From Microplitis mediator (Eukaryota; Arthropoda; Insecta; Hymenoptera; Braconidae), in the NCBI RefSeq assembly GCF_029852145.1, contig NC_079975.1:3472001-3536000 (forward strand): a DNA stretch of 64,000 bases, given 5' to 3'. Of the stretch, positions 40,706 to 50,461 are shown one piece after another. The notes under the pieces were generated by a model. The model had not been told where the DNA came from, did not search any database, and was given only the letters and a program-made list of their open reading frames with translations. Within the stretch, counting starts at the first letter, position 1. Every line of letters starts with the position of its first letter. The position numbers and the translations under genes were made by a program.

Positions 40706-43700
40706 TCAGTCCTCGACTACAGTAAGTAAGAGTATTAATACTGAGTATGACTTTTTGATAGCCTGAAAAAGAAAAGTAGTTTTTTTTTTTTTTTTAAGGA
40801 GCAAATAAATATAAAAGATTTTCTACCCGGATCAAAAAAATAACTTGATTTCGACTTTTCCGACTTATTTGACTTGCTTTCCCGTGTAAAAAAAATTTTC
40901 GTTCATAATAAATTTAGATCTGAATTTCATGACGAAACTCAGATCGTGACACAAATATGACTTTCATCATGAATTTACTCCAAATTTCGTCTAGTAAGTC
41001 AGTATCAATTATAAAATTAATTTAATATGTCTTTGAATTAGACTTTGGATGACTTCAATAGAAACTTGCCTGAGTTTTTACTGAATTAATCTTTTTGTCA
41101 AATTTATCAATTCGGAAATTACCAATAAACTTTTTCTATCAAGTACTTGATTTACGTAAATTCCCTACTTAAAAAATCCGATAGATTCTCATAGATGTAT
41201 GTATAAGACCCTATGCTTAACTATACACGGGAAAAAATGCTGGAGTAGAATTTACCACACCAAACTAGTAAAAATTTTACTACACTTTGTGGTCGCCGCA
41301 ATGACAACTGTAGTAACATAAGCCACAGTGTGCGTGATATTTTACTACTATAGGAGTTCTGTTTACTACTGTAATGTGGTAAAACTTTGTAGTTTCCACA
41401 ACTACTTAATGTAGTATAAAATACTTATTTTGTGGTTTTGGGAACCACACAATTTTATATGAATTGGTATCTGTTACTATTTTTGGAGTATACAATACCA
41501 GATTACTTGTACAATCTACTCCAATATGTGGTAAAATGATTGAAAGAAGAAAATAACAGCGCCACCTATAACTTTTTTACTCCATTCTGTGGGTATTCTC
41601 AACTTGTGTCATTGTATTTATTATTATAAATAATATTATAAAACATTATAAATAATAATATATATAATTAAAAATATTTATATACATAATTAAAAATCGA
41701 GGCGTGCAATTATAATTTACATAATTAAAAAAAAATATATATATAACAAATATAATACAAAAAAATTGGTTTTGTATTACCTGTCATTCTTCCTTTTGCT
41801 TACCTCACCTACAACTTCTATTAAATTTTATTTCTATGCTCTTATCAGTGAATCGTGATTTTAATGCAATTTTTCTAATCATTGCCTATTGAGTATTTGT
41901 TATTTATTAGAATTATAACTTTTAAATCGATGTTTTTTATATTTTCTATTAATAAAAATTAATACTTAATTATTCTAAGTTTATGCTTATACGAGAATTT
42001 ATTAATTACAAATATGTTTTTAAAATTATCATTATCGGGTATTGATAAAAAGTAGGCTTTTGAAATTTAAGTCCTTATTATTTTAAGTTATTCATTAATA
42101 AATTCATTTTTATATCATTTTAATTTGATATACTGTAAGTCTGAAGAATCTAAGATTAATTTTTATATTTTTATAACGTTTTCAATATCATAAAAACTAA
42201 TGATCGTTATCTAACAGATATTTAATTAATACATTACGAATAAAATATATTCTACTATGTTGTGGAGTAAAATGAACCACAGTGGTTATTTAATGCTAAT
42301 TCTTATTACTACTTACTGTAGTAAATGGTACTACAGGTTGTGTACCACAGTGTACTAGTAACTGTTACTAAACGTGTAGTTATCCTATATATTACTAGTC
42401 AGTGTAGTAAATGGAACTCCATTTGTAGTAAATTTAACTACACATTTTTTTCCGTGTAGTACTTCTCATAGGACTCATTCATTCTTATAAAAGCTCTATG
42501 AGAATGTATGAGAATCTATAGGATTCTATGAGATTTTCTAAACAGGGTTAGTTTCGATTGTAAAATTAATTTAGTGAACGACCTTTGGATCACTTGGAGT
42601 AAAATTTGACTGAGTCATAATCTTGTCGTGATTAAAGTTGTTGAAACAAATTCATTATGAAAGTCATATTTGTGTCACGATCTGAGTTTCGAGATGAAAT
42701 TTAGATCTAAATTCATTATGAATAAAAATTTTTTTACACGGGTTTGATTTAATTAACTTGATTTTGACTGTTGTAATTCTTTTGACTTGAATATGACTTT
42801 TTTAACTTAGGAATTTGAGTCTGTTGAGAATTTAGGTATGCACGGAAAAAAATGTGTAGTTAAATTTACTACAAATGGAGTTCCATTTACTACACTGACT
42901 AGTAATATATAGGATAACTACACGTTTAGTAACAGTTACTAGTACACTGTGGTACACAACCTGTAGTACCATTTACTACAGTAAGTAGTAATAAGAATTA
43001 GCATTAAATAACCACTGTGGTTCATTTTACTCCACAACATAGTAGAATATATTTTATTCGTAATGTATTAATTAAATATCTGTTAGATAACGATCATTAG
43101 TTTTTATGATATTGAAAACGTTATAAAAATATAAAAATTAATCTTAGATTCTTCAGACTTACAGTATATCAAATTAAAATGATATAAAAATGAATTTATT
43201 AATGAATAACTTAAAATAATAAGGACTTAAATTTCAAAAGCCTACTTTTTATCAATACCCGATAATGATAATTTTAAAAACATATTTGTAATTAATAAAT
43301 TCTCGTATAAGCATAAACTTAGAATAATTAAGTATTAATTTTTATTAATAGAAAATATAAAAAACATCGATTTAAAAGTTATAATTCGAATAAATAACAA
43401 ATACTCAATAGGCAATGATTAGAAAAATTGCATTAAAATCACGATTCACTGATAAGAGCATAGAAATAAAATTTAATAGAAGTTGTAGGTGAGGTAAGCA
43501 AAAGGAAGAATGACAGGTAATACAAAACCAATTTTTTTGTATTATATTTGTTATATATATATTTTTTTTTAATTATGTAAATTATAATTGCACGCCTCGA
43601 TTTTTAATTATGTATATAAATATTTTTAATTATATATATTATTATTTATAATGTTTTATAATATTATTTATAATAATAAATACAATGACACAAGTTGAGA

Positions 43701-46700
43701 ATACCCACAGAATGGAGTAAAAAAGTTATAGGTGGCGCTGTTATTTTCTTCTTTCAATCATTTTACCACATATTGGAGTAGATTGTACAAGTAATCTGGT
43801 ATTGTATACTCCAAAAATAGTAACAGATACCAATTCATATAAAATTGTGTGGTTCCCAAAACCACAAAATAAGTATTTTATACTACATTAAGTAGTTGTG
43901 GAAACTACAAAGTTTTACCACATTACAGTAGTAAACAGAACTCCTATAGTAGTAAAATATCACGCACACTGTGGCTTATGTTACTACAGTTGTCATTGCG
44001 GCGACCACAAAGTGTAGTAAAATTTTTACTAGTTTGGTGTGGTAAATTCTACTCCAGCATTTTTTCCCGTGTGGTAATCGTGAATGAAACAAATCAATTT
44101 ATTTAACAAATGAATATTATATCTTTTATTAAAATACGCGCTCTAGGGTATGTCTTCACTCGTAAGAGATTTAGCTTAGAGTAACTTATTCTTTTAATAT
44201 TATTAAACACTGAGGTCCAACAACCTCTCCTCTTTTTGTATAACAACGATCTCTAAGTTCAAAATATATATATATGAGTGCAAATGAAGAAAAACATATT
44301 GCCTTGCATTTACTTGGAATCTCTCGTTGACCCAAGTACCTAAGGTCATAAAATTTGATCCATGCTAGCTTTCTTTTCCTTAAGTAAACATATACATATT
44401 TTGAACTCAACTAAAATATATATACTACGACTTAAATGCAACACTGTTCGAAATAATATTTCGAACAGAATATTTAGAGAAGAGAAATATTAAATAAAAT
44501 ATATATAAGAATAAAGATTGATATTTGTACAGAGAATCCAACAGAGTCAACTAAGTCAAATCCAAGACAACGAGACTTTAATTTGACTTGGTCAATCAAA
44601 AGAACTATAACAGTCAAAATCAAGTTAATTAAGTCAAAAGCAAGTCAAATAAGTCAGACAAGTCAAAATCAAGTTATTTTTTTGACCCGGGTAACAATAA
44701 TTAGCTTACTGAAACAAATGTCTGCAGAGATAAAGGAACAAGGCCAATTGCGCGGAGTTCTAATGATCGTAACGATAAAATCATCGATGTTGTTACGGAA
44801 TTACTCACTCCTCGCTTGAATTCACTTTCCCATCCACACATCCATTGATTATAAGTCAGTGAATCTGCCTGATTTATTATTTATTTTAAACAAAAATTAA
44901 ACCTTTATCATTATTATTATTTTCTATAATTGATAAAAACTTACTACGGTGCTCATTTTGTTTCCGTACCAGCACCAAAAAAATAGTTGTAATAATACTG
45001 CGTTAATAGCTATAATCCGTCTTATCAGTAGATGGTGATCACTATTACCCTGAAATCATTAAATATCGATCTTTGTTTCTACATAACTTTTTAACGGGTA
45101 TATATATCCTCATTATGTAAAAAGAACTTGATAGCCGATAGAAAAAGCTATATTTTCCTTTTTTTATTTTTTTTTTTACGATAATTGTTCCACTTTTAAT
45201 AAGGGTTCAAAGTCACATAATTGACTCATGTGTTATAATGGTGATAATGCCATTGTTTATATCTTTGAAAATTTTTGATGGGTGATTATTATTTTATATA
45301 TACTTGGATAGCTAGATGACATCAGAATACTTGTAATTCTAATATTAACGGTTTGATTGAAGAGAGAACTCAACTTCCGTTTCGGATGCCGAATAATCTT
45401 TTTTAAAATTATGGAACTGCGAAAGTTGGAATTTGGAAATTTTCTTTCTTACGTGTTCTCATAATTTAAAGATAGAGTTCCTTCAACGCTTAATTTAAAA
45501 TTATCGTAAATCATTATTTTTTTCTATTTTTTTTTTTTTTTATTACATTTTCGTAACAGTGAACGTGAAAGTTTCAAAACTCGAAAAATGATTTCCCGAT
45601 TCGATTGAATTGTACAGAAAATAATTTTCGAAAAATAGATGCTCGATTGGTGAAACAGAAATTTTCATAAAAATTAAAATTTTTTGTTTCAAACAATAGC
45701 AAGTATTCCATTAAATTATAAAAATTTCAGGCTTTAAAAATTAAAATCTGGTAACCACTTACGAGAAGAATTTGGAATCCATTCAAGCATATTAATATTG
45801 TGCTAGTCAAAATTTGAACAATTACACAGAAACTGAAACAGTCATTGAGAACTACCAGCATCTGGACTATTTTCTGGTGATGTTTAATACATTCTTTCAA
45901 TCTCCAATCAAAAGTATCTATATTATTAATATCTTTCTGGTGAATTTCAAATATAACAAAATTTTTTATTTCATCGTCTCCATTATCATCGTCATCATTG
46001 TCAGTAACAGTTGCTATTTCATCGAAACTTTCAACTGTTTCTAAACCATTCGATGGAATATTGCGAGCTATATTTCTTATTGACCCAACACGACAATGCT
46101 TGTAATTAGATATCAATATTTCTAGTTGAAATGTTAGATACCTCATTATTACAACGATCATCAAGTCGAGTGTAAATAAGGATACGTCTATCAACGCCAC
46201 GCCATAAGATATTAAAATATATAATACTTGGTAATTTGGTGATTTTGTTTTGTCAAATGGAAAAATGGCACGAACTGGAAACTCTCTGTTAGCTCTATCG
46301 GCACCAAAAACACGTGCCGATATTAACAGTAAAACTACTCCAGATAATATATAAAATTGTCGGCATTCAAAACGTGACAATTTATTGATCCGTGTCATGA
46401 TTTCTACATCTGAAATTAAGAAAAAATATTATTTTTCAATATAATATTAAGTTTGTAAATTCAACAATTCTGTTTTCATGATAACGGCATCGAAACTTCA
46501 AGTTTCAGTAACTATCGAAATAAGTTAATTTCAGCTCAATGTCGGGAACAAATATTAACCTTAAAAAGGACTTATATATCGAGAAGAAAATTCTCCCATT
46601 GGGTAAAATTTTGAGCTGAATTTTAAAAGGTGTCGGTAGCCATTTCAAATTTCCCATTTAAATAACATGCAAAAAAATTTTTTTTGATTAAAAATATTAT

Positions 46701-48179
46701 AACTTTTGAGCCACGTGAGACAAAAATTCGGCTGTAGAATATTCTTGTAGGGCATTAAATTTCTTAAAAGAAAGTCTTGAGAGTCGAATTTGTAAACATG
46801 ATATTTCGTATACTAACAGGCTATCAAAGTCTAGAGTAAACAGAATCATACAAATTTAAGGCTTTAATTGGATTTTCCAAATACTTTTCTTTTATTGGGA
46901 TCGATAACAAAATATTATTTGTTACAACGTGGATATTGTCGGTGATTTCATTGCACTACATGTAGAATAAATTTTCTCGTAGTATTGATATTTTTAATAA
47001 TAAAGCCTTAATTTTGTATGATTTTGTTTACTCTAGACTTTGATAGCCTGTTAGTATACGAAATATCAAGTTTACAAATTCGACTCCCAGGACTTTTTGT
47101 AAAGAAATTTAATGCCATACAAGAATATTCTAGAGCCGAATTTTTATCTCACACGGTTCAAAAGTTATAATATTATTAATCAAAAAAAATTTTTTTGCAT
47201 GTTATTTAAATGGGAAATTTGAAATGGCTACCGACACCTTTTAAAATTCAGCTAAAAATTTTGCCCAATGGGATAATTTTTTTCTCGATATATAGGTTCT
47301 TTTTTAGACGTAAATTCGATAGGTTGGTTTTTGTGGCTCACCCTAGTATACTTAAATTGCGAATGCCTTCAGTCAACGGGCAGAAAAAATTTTTATAGCT
47401 TTTACTTAATCATAAATTTCAAATCACAATTTACGTTTCCGCTAAAAGTTGATCACACCATTGGTTGATTACTGACACTTACTGAAATTTAAAACTCCAA
47501 TGCAGGTAATTATGAACAATATATTATGTGATACAGAATGAAACACAACTTAAGATCGCGGGCGATCTCAGCCTTCGCTTATGGCTCGGGCAGCCAACTT
47601 TACCCTGGTCTGAAATCGTTTTGTTTCATCCCTTGTCACACAATGAACTATTATCAAATTGGCCACAATAAAAAAATTTTAATTATAAACTAGTTAGCGT
47701 CCCCATTATTGTTAATTGTTATTAATACTCACTGTTCATTGATATAAGTTTGTCAATTGGTTCATGAATATCGTTTATCAATTTAATAATATTATTATAC
47801 TCAGTGTAAAATTTAAATGCCTTAGACATTGTTTCAAAACATCCAATTAAAAAACATAAATTATCTGTAATTAGCGACAAATCACTGCGATTAGCAATTG
47901 CGTCGGCCATTATAATCGACGTTAAAAAGACAAATATAAAAAAATTAAAAAAACGTAAAATTAAATTTAATAATTTAAAACTTATTGCCGTTGTTGATTC
48001 GACAGGCCAAATTCCATTATATCTAAAATCCATTTTCAAATAAATAAAATAAATAAATCGAAATTAGTACACACAGTTAGAAATTCATAAATTTAAAATA
48101 TTATTTTTTGATACATTTTTGTTTATTAGATTTTTCACCTCAGTATTTTAGAAAGTATATTTATGAGCTTGTGATGCAT
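40706..48179 (-). CDS. Odorant receptor A (7tm_6), 432 aa, six exons
   Basis: Exons on the reverse strand: 48179-48139, 48022-47733, 46409-45763, 45049-44945, 44868-44710 and 40762-40706. All junctions are GT-AG and the phases agree, giving 432 aa. Insect odorant receptors are seven-helix ligand-gated cation channel subunits that work with Orco in sensory dendrites. Family marks: NGIWPVEST near the N-terminus, FPFDKTKSPNY, the C-terminal FFWCWYGNKM and LELRAIGLVPLSLQTF, and a last exon with YSVLILLLT. The first exon encodes 13 residues (MHHKLINILSKIL) and ends AG|GTGAAA. Its frame joins the acceptor at 48023. An ATG at 48033 lies in the intron and is not the start. Compared with B and C, exon 3 carries an acidic insertion (DNDDDDNGDDE). 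Introns 2, 3 and 5 have gained repeats. Confidence 0.9.
41163..42547. repeat. Nested cluster layer 3: CCCTNNTTARAAAATC element, TSD TT
   Basis: Left end CCCTACTTAAAAAATCCGAT and inverted right end CCCTGTTTAGAAAATCTCAT, each followed by variants of AGATTCTCATAGA. Flanked by TT/TT inside layer 2. Only about 150 bp of its own sequence remains around the layer 4 insertion. Confidence 0.75.
41226..42456. repeat. Nested cluster layer 4: 1231-bp CACGG element, copy 1
   Basis: Ends CACGGGAAAAAATGCTGGAG and inverted CACGGAAAAAAATGTGTAGT, flanked by TA on both sides. Both ends are filled with TTTACTAC and GTGTAGTAAA motifs; the centre is AT-rich. No open frame of useful length, so it is non-autonomous. 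The reverse-oriented copy at 42841-44071 has the same length. By eye I found one base difference (near 41912). Confidence 0.9.
42841..44071. repeat. 1231-bp CACGG element, copy 2 (inverted)
   Basis: Exact same length as copy 1 and nearly identical in reverse orientation, separated from it by 384 bp. It was inserted directly into layer 1 sequence. Flanks are TG on the left and TG on the right, so this family does not use TA alone. Together the pair forms a palindrome with arms over 1.2 kb. Confidence 0.9.
45083..45394. repeat. Dispersed repeat in intron 3 of receptor A
   Basis: Second copy of the repeat at 30627-30900, same orientation, with small indels. It accounts for a large part of intron 3 (45050-45762). 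Confidence 0.75.
46561..47306. repeat. Long fold-back element in intron 2 of receptor A
   Basis: Arms of over 300 bp, from TTAAAAAGGACTTATATATC on the left to its inverted partner ending at 47306, with a loop near 46900-47000. Matching blocks include AAAGGTGTCGGTAGCCATTT, AAATAACATGCAAAAAAATT and CTAGAGTAAACA. Intron 2 is only 62 bp in receptors B and C, so this insertion accounts for more than half of its 1.3 kb length here. Noncoding. Confidence 0.85.
47524..47643. repeat. Small MITE with TGTGTGACAAGG-type ends
   Basis: Left TATGTGATACAGAATGAAAC and right TTTCATCCCTTGTCACACAA form inverted ends. The interior has a GC-richer stretch (GATCGCGGGCGATCTCAGCC). Related sequence, with AATATTGTGTGACAAGATAT and CCCTTGTCACACATTATT ends, is in the last introns of receptors B (about 50579-51177) and C (57738-57832). 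Confidence 0.6.
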
Positions 48180-48370
48180 AGTGACCCTCGTATTATTTTT
48201 TTTCTATAAGTTAAAAAAGCAAATTCTTTTTTCAAAGTATTTTATTTTATTAAGTTTATTCGATTCTATCTATTTTTTTATAAAGTATTCTGAGTAATAA
48301 AAAATTATACTTTCCTCTGCAGTATATTTTATTTTTTTTGTTATGCTCTGTTTTATTTTCGTAAAAAAAA

Positions 48371-48541
48371 TTGCTTGTCAAATAACACACTGTAAGTTAA
48401 TTATAGAAAAAGAAAAGTACATGTTAGATCGTAAAGGGCTTACACTGTAATTATCTAGCGGCAAGGTGGCGACGGATATGAACCACACGGGAGAGCAACA
48501 TTTCATTTTCACGCCACCGCTTCATTTAATATCTTTTTCTC
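48371..48541 (-). promoter_or_regulatory. Conserved upstream block of receptor A
   Basis: Starts about 190 bp upstream of the ATG and matches blocks at 54712-54882 (B) and 63569-63728 (C). The best-preserved part, on the plus strand, is ACATGTTAGATCG-AAAGGGCTTACACTGTAATTATCTAG (here 48419-48457), nearly invariant in all three, followed by CACGCCA-CGCT. Surrounding DNA has diverged more. I infer shared promoter or enhancer DNA; it could also be an old repeat included in the duplication. Confidence 0.5.
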
Positions 48542-48856
48542 CAACAAAAAAATTACATATTATACTCAGTATATAAACGCAAATCGATGTCGAAAATACA
48601 TTTTATGCCGGTGTAAGTATTAGACCGAAAATAAAGTGCAACAATATTTTTTTGCATTTAATAAAATTATTTTGTTTACTTTTGCTCCATTTTTATACTG
48701 ATAGAGTGGAAGTGGTGAAGCTTACATCATCAGAAAATCCAGTTCAGCTACTTGACGTCTGCTGTCACATCTGAAGTCGACTGATCTGATCTTTTTGGAT
48801 AAGTTTTTAAATTTACAGTATTAATATTTGAGATATAGTTTTTCTGTTGCAATTTG

Positions 48857-48871
48857 AATAAATTATTTAAT
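48857..48871. repeat. Target-site duplication, left copy
   Basis: AATAAATTATTTAAT, repeated exactly at 50001-50015. The empty site is a single copy at 56241-56255 upstream of receptor B. Confidence 0.85.
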
Positions 48872-48887
48872 TAAGGGGCAGAGGCAG

Positions 48888-48992
48888 CCGATTGGTTCAT
48901 GTGTGGCTCGGGCGATCATCAAAGTTAAGCAGCACCGAGCGTGGTTACTGTTTGGCTGGGTGACCGCTTAGCCATGCATTGAGCTTGATCGG
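48888..48992 (+). pseudogene. 5S rRNA-like sequence (SINE head)
   Basis: The middle reads GCGATCATCAAAGTTAAGCA, then GAGCGTGGTTACTG, then GGGTGACCGCTTAG. Compared with animal 5S rRNA (GATCACCGAAATTAAGCAGC, GGGCGCGGTTAGTACTT, GGGGGACCGCTTGGGA) it keeps the internal control region (A box, intermediate element and C box) but diverges at both ends, so the terminal helix cannot form normally. It is a derived promoter head rather than a working 5S gene. Confidence 0.75.
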
Positions 48993-49024
48993 ACGCCTCT
49001 GTGCGCTAGGCGCGGACTGAAGAG

Positions 49025-49062
49025 CCAGTGATCGGTAAAATGGGAATTTTATCGATCACTGG
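49025..49062 (+). other. Stable stem-loop behind the 5S-like head
   Basis: CCAGTGATCGGTAAAAT pairs with ATTTTATCGATCACTGG over 17 bp (one G-U wobble in RNA), closed by a four-base GGGA loop. The position just after the 5S-like region suggests an RNA structure of the retroposon transcript, perhaps for processing or reverse-transcriptase recognition. Confidence 0.7.
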
Positions 49063-50000
49063 AACTTCACCTGCTCCAAAAAATGACAGCTGTACTGGCA
49101 AAAGGTTTTCTCTGTGGTTTCCCTTTGCCGCTATTGGCAAGGTGCGCGACGAAAACGACATCTGTCGACCGCATTAAATCATCCTCAAAAAGCACAGAGA
49201 GAATACGGAAAGTTTTTATAAACAAATAATTAAAATTTTTAAAGATTGCGAAATATATGTGTGATACCACATTTGAAAGGTGAAAAAATATAGAGTAGAT
49301 TGTACTGAAAAAAATAAGTATAAAAAATTTTAATAAATACAAAATAAATATTATTTTGAACGACATAAGGTTAGCTTGTAATAATAATAATAACAACAAT
49401 AATAGTCATAATAACAAATTAGTTAAAATAATTATAATTATAATTTTTTTAAAGTTAAAATTATTAATTTGCATTAAGTAAAGAAATTGAAGTGATTTAA
49501 ATTATTCGTAATTTTAAATTTTAAAACTCAACAATTAAAAATACTTTGGGTTAAAAATTTGTAATTTAAAAAATTTCCGTAATAATTTTTAGCCAAAGAT
49601 GAATATCATGGATGGAAATGTATAAAACTTGCAATTACTATTTCTGTCAGTATTTTTGCAATTAACAACACAACAACTACTTGTTCTTATTTTTTAACAT
49701 TGCTTTCATTTAACTATTCACAAGACAAGTGCGATTTAACGCGTATTTCGTCCACTGCAGGCGCTACAATCGATTCGATTGTCCCCACCCTATACTCCAC
49801 ACCCTGCCAATACTCCCACGGCAAAAAGGTGGGGTATAGGGCATCACGTAATGATGCAGTACAGAAGCACAAGTCGGTCCACAGCCGCATGAAAAAGAGG
49901 AGGGAATAGAAAAAGGTAGCAATTGCGATTAAAGGCAAGAAGTGTAAAAGGCATAAATATGCTATACACTGTTAACAATAATAAAAAAAAAAATACTATA

Positions 50001-50015
50001 AATAAATTATTTAAT
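50001..50015. repeat. Target-site duplication, right copy
   Basis: AATAAATTATTTAAT, identical to 48857-48871, directly after the A-rich tail of the insert. Confidence 0.85.
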
Positions 50016-50461
50016 CAAAAGAATCTAATATTCATTTATTCTGGCCAATTTTTAATTTTTAATAATCAAGCAAAAAAAATCTGTGAAAAGGTATCAAAAA
50101 GATTTTGATAAGCTCTTCAACAGAATACATACTATGATTTTTTACTTACGGTCAGCACAAAATACAATTTAAAAAAAAAATCTTTAACAATCCCCCAAAT
50201 AACTTTTGTCCATGTAAATAATTACACATTACAGTTTAATTTATGATTTTTTTAAAAACTTTAATGATTAATTTTATAGATACATTCTAACAATTATATG
50301 GTGATAGTCATCGCCAGGCCAGAAAAATCAAACTTCATTTTCCGATAATTGATGGACTCAAAATTGACAAAATACTGACCCGATGACAACTATTATGGTA
50401 TTTTCACACCGTGTAATATATAACTAGTGTCAAAATTAGTTTTGCATTACAAATTAATCGA

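Larger units (their letters stand above)
40881..42742. repeat. Nested cluster layer 2: CCCGTGTAAAAAA element, TSD TT
   Basis: About 95 bp of TIR: CCCGTGTAAAAAAAATTTTC on the left; CCCGTGTAAAAAAATTTTTA inverted on the right. Both continue through AACTCAGATCGTGACACAAA. Flanked by TT on both sides (TTT is also possible). It lies inside layer 1 and is itself split by layer 3. An element with the same terminal 15 bp is at 54918-55292. Confidence 0.85.
40826..44691. repeat. Nested cluster layer 1: CCCGGRTCAAAA element, TSD TA
   Basis: Left end CCCGGATCAAAAAAATAACT and inverted right end CCCGGGTCAAAAAAATAACT. The match continues for more than 50 bp (through GACTTATTTGACTTGC). Flanked by TA on both sides. 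This 3.87 kb composite occupies almost all of intron 5 of receptor A and begins 18 nt inside the intron, next to the donor at 44708-44709. The short copy at 7586-8451 shows the family without these insertions. Confidence 0.85.
48872..50000 (+). mobile_element. 1.13 kb retroposed element with a 5S-rRNA-like head
   Basis: Bounded by an exact 15-bp target duplication and absent from the matching position upstream of receptor B. It begins with a 5S-like segment (48888-48992), then a 38-bp hairpin (49025-49062), then AT-rich body, and ends in an A-rich tail (AATAATAAAAAAAAAAATAC). Long duplication, A-rich 3 prime end and an internal RNA polymerase III promoter fit target-primed reverse transcription of a SINE3-type RNA. 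At 1.1 kb it is longer than normal SINEs, so the body may be a second element or captured sequence. The open frames inside it resemble no protein I know. Confidence 0.75.
48180..50461. other. Intergenic region between receptors A and B
   Basis: Upstream DNA of receptor A. It contains the shared promoter-proximal block, a 1.13 kb insert with a 5S-like head, and segments that align with the B-C intergenic region: 48687-48840 with 56069-56225, and 50016-50380 with 56256-57000. This shows that each duplication unit included the intergenic DNA. Confidence 0.75.

Noticed and set aside
47722..48039. ATG at 48033 as the start of receptor A
   Set aside because: It lies upstream of a splice acceptor shared by all three receptors. 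B and C have ATA there, and the upstream 41-nt exon gives a consistent start in every copy.
48888..48992. Functional 5S rRNA gene
   Set aside because: The ends diverge from 5S rRNA and cannot form the terminal helix. The sequence is the head of an insert with target duplications.
49700..49938. Open frames on both strands within the 5S-headed insert
   Set aside because: Short, overlapping and without resemblance to reverse transcriptase, endonuclease or any other family.
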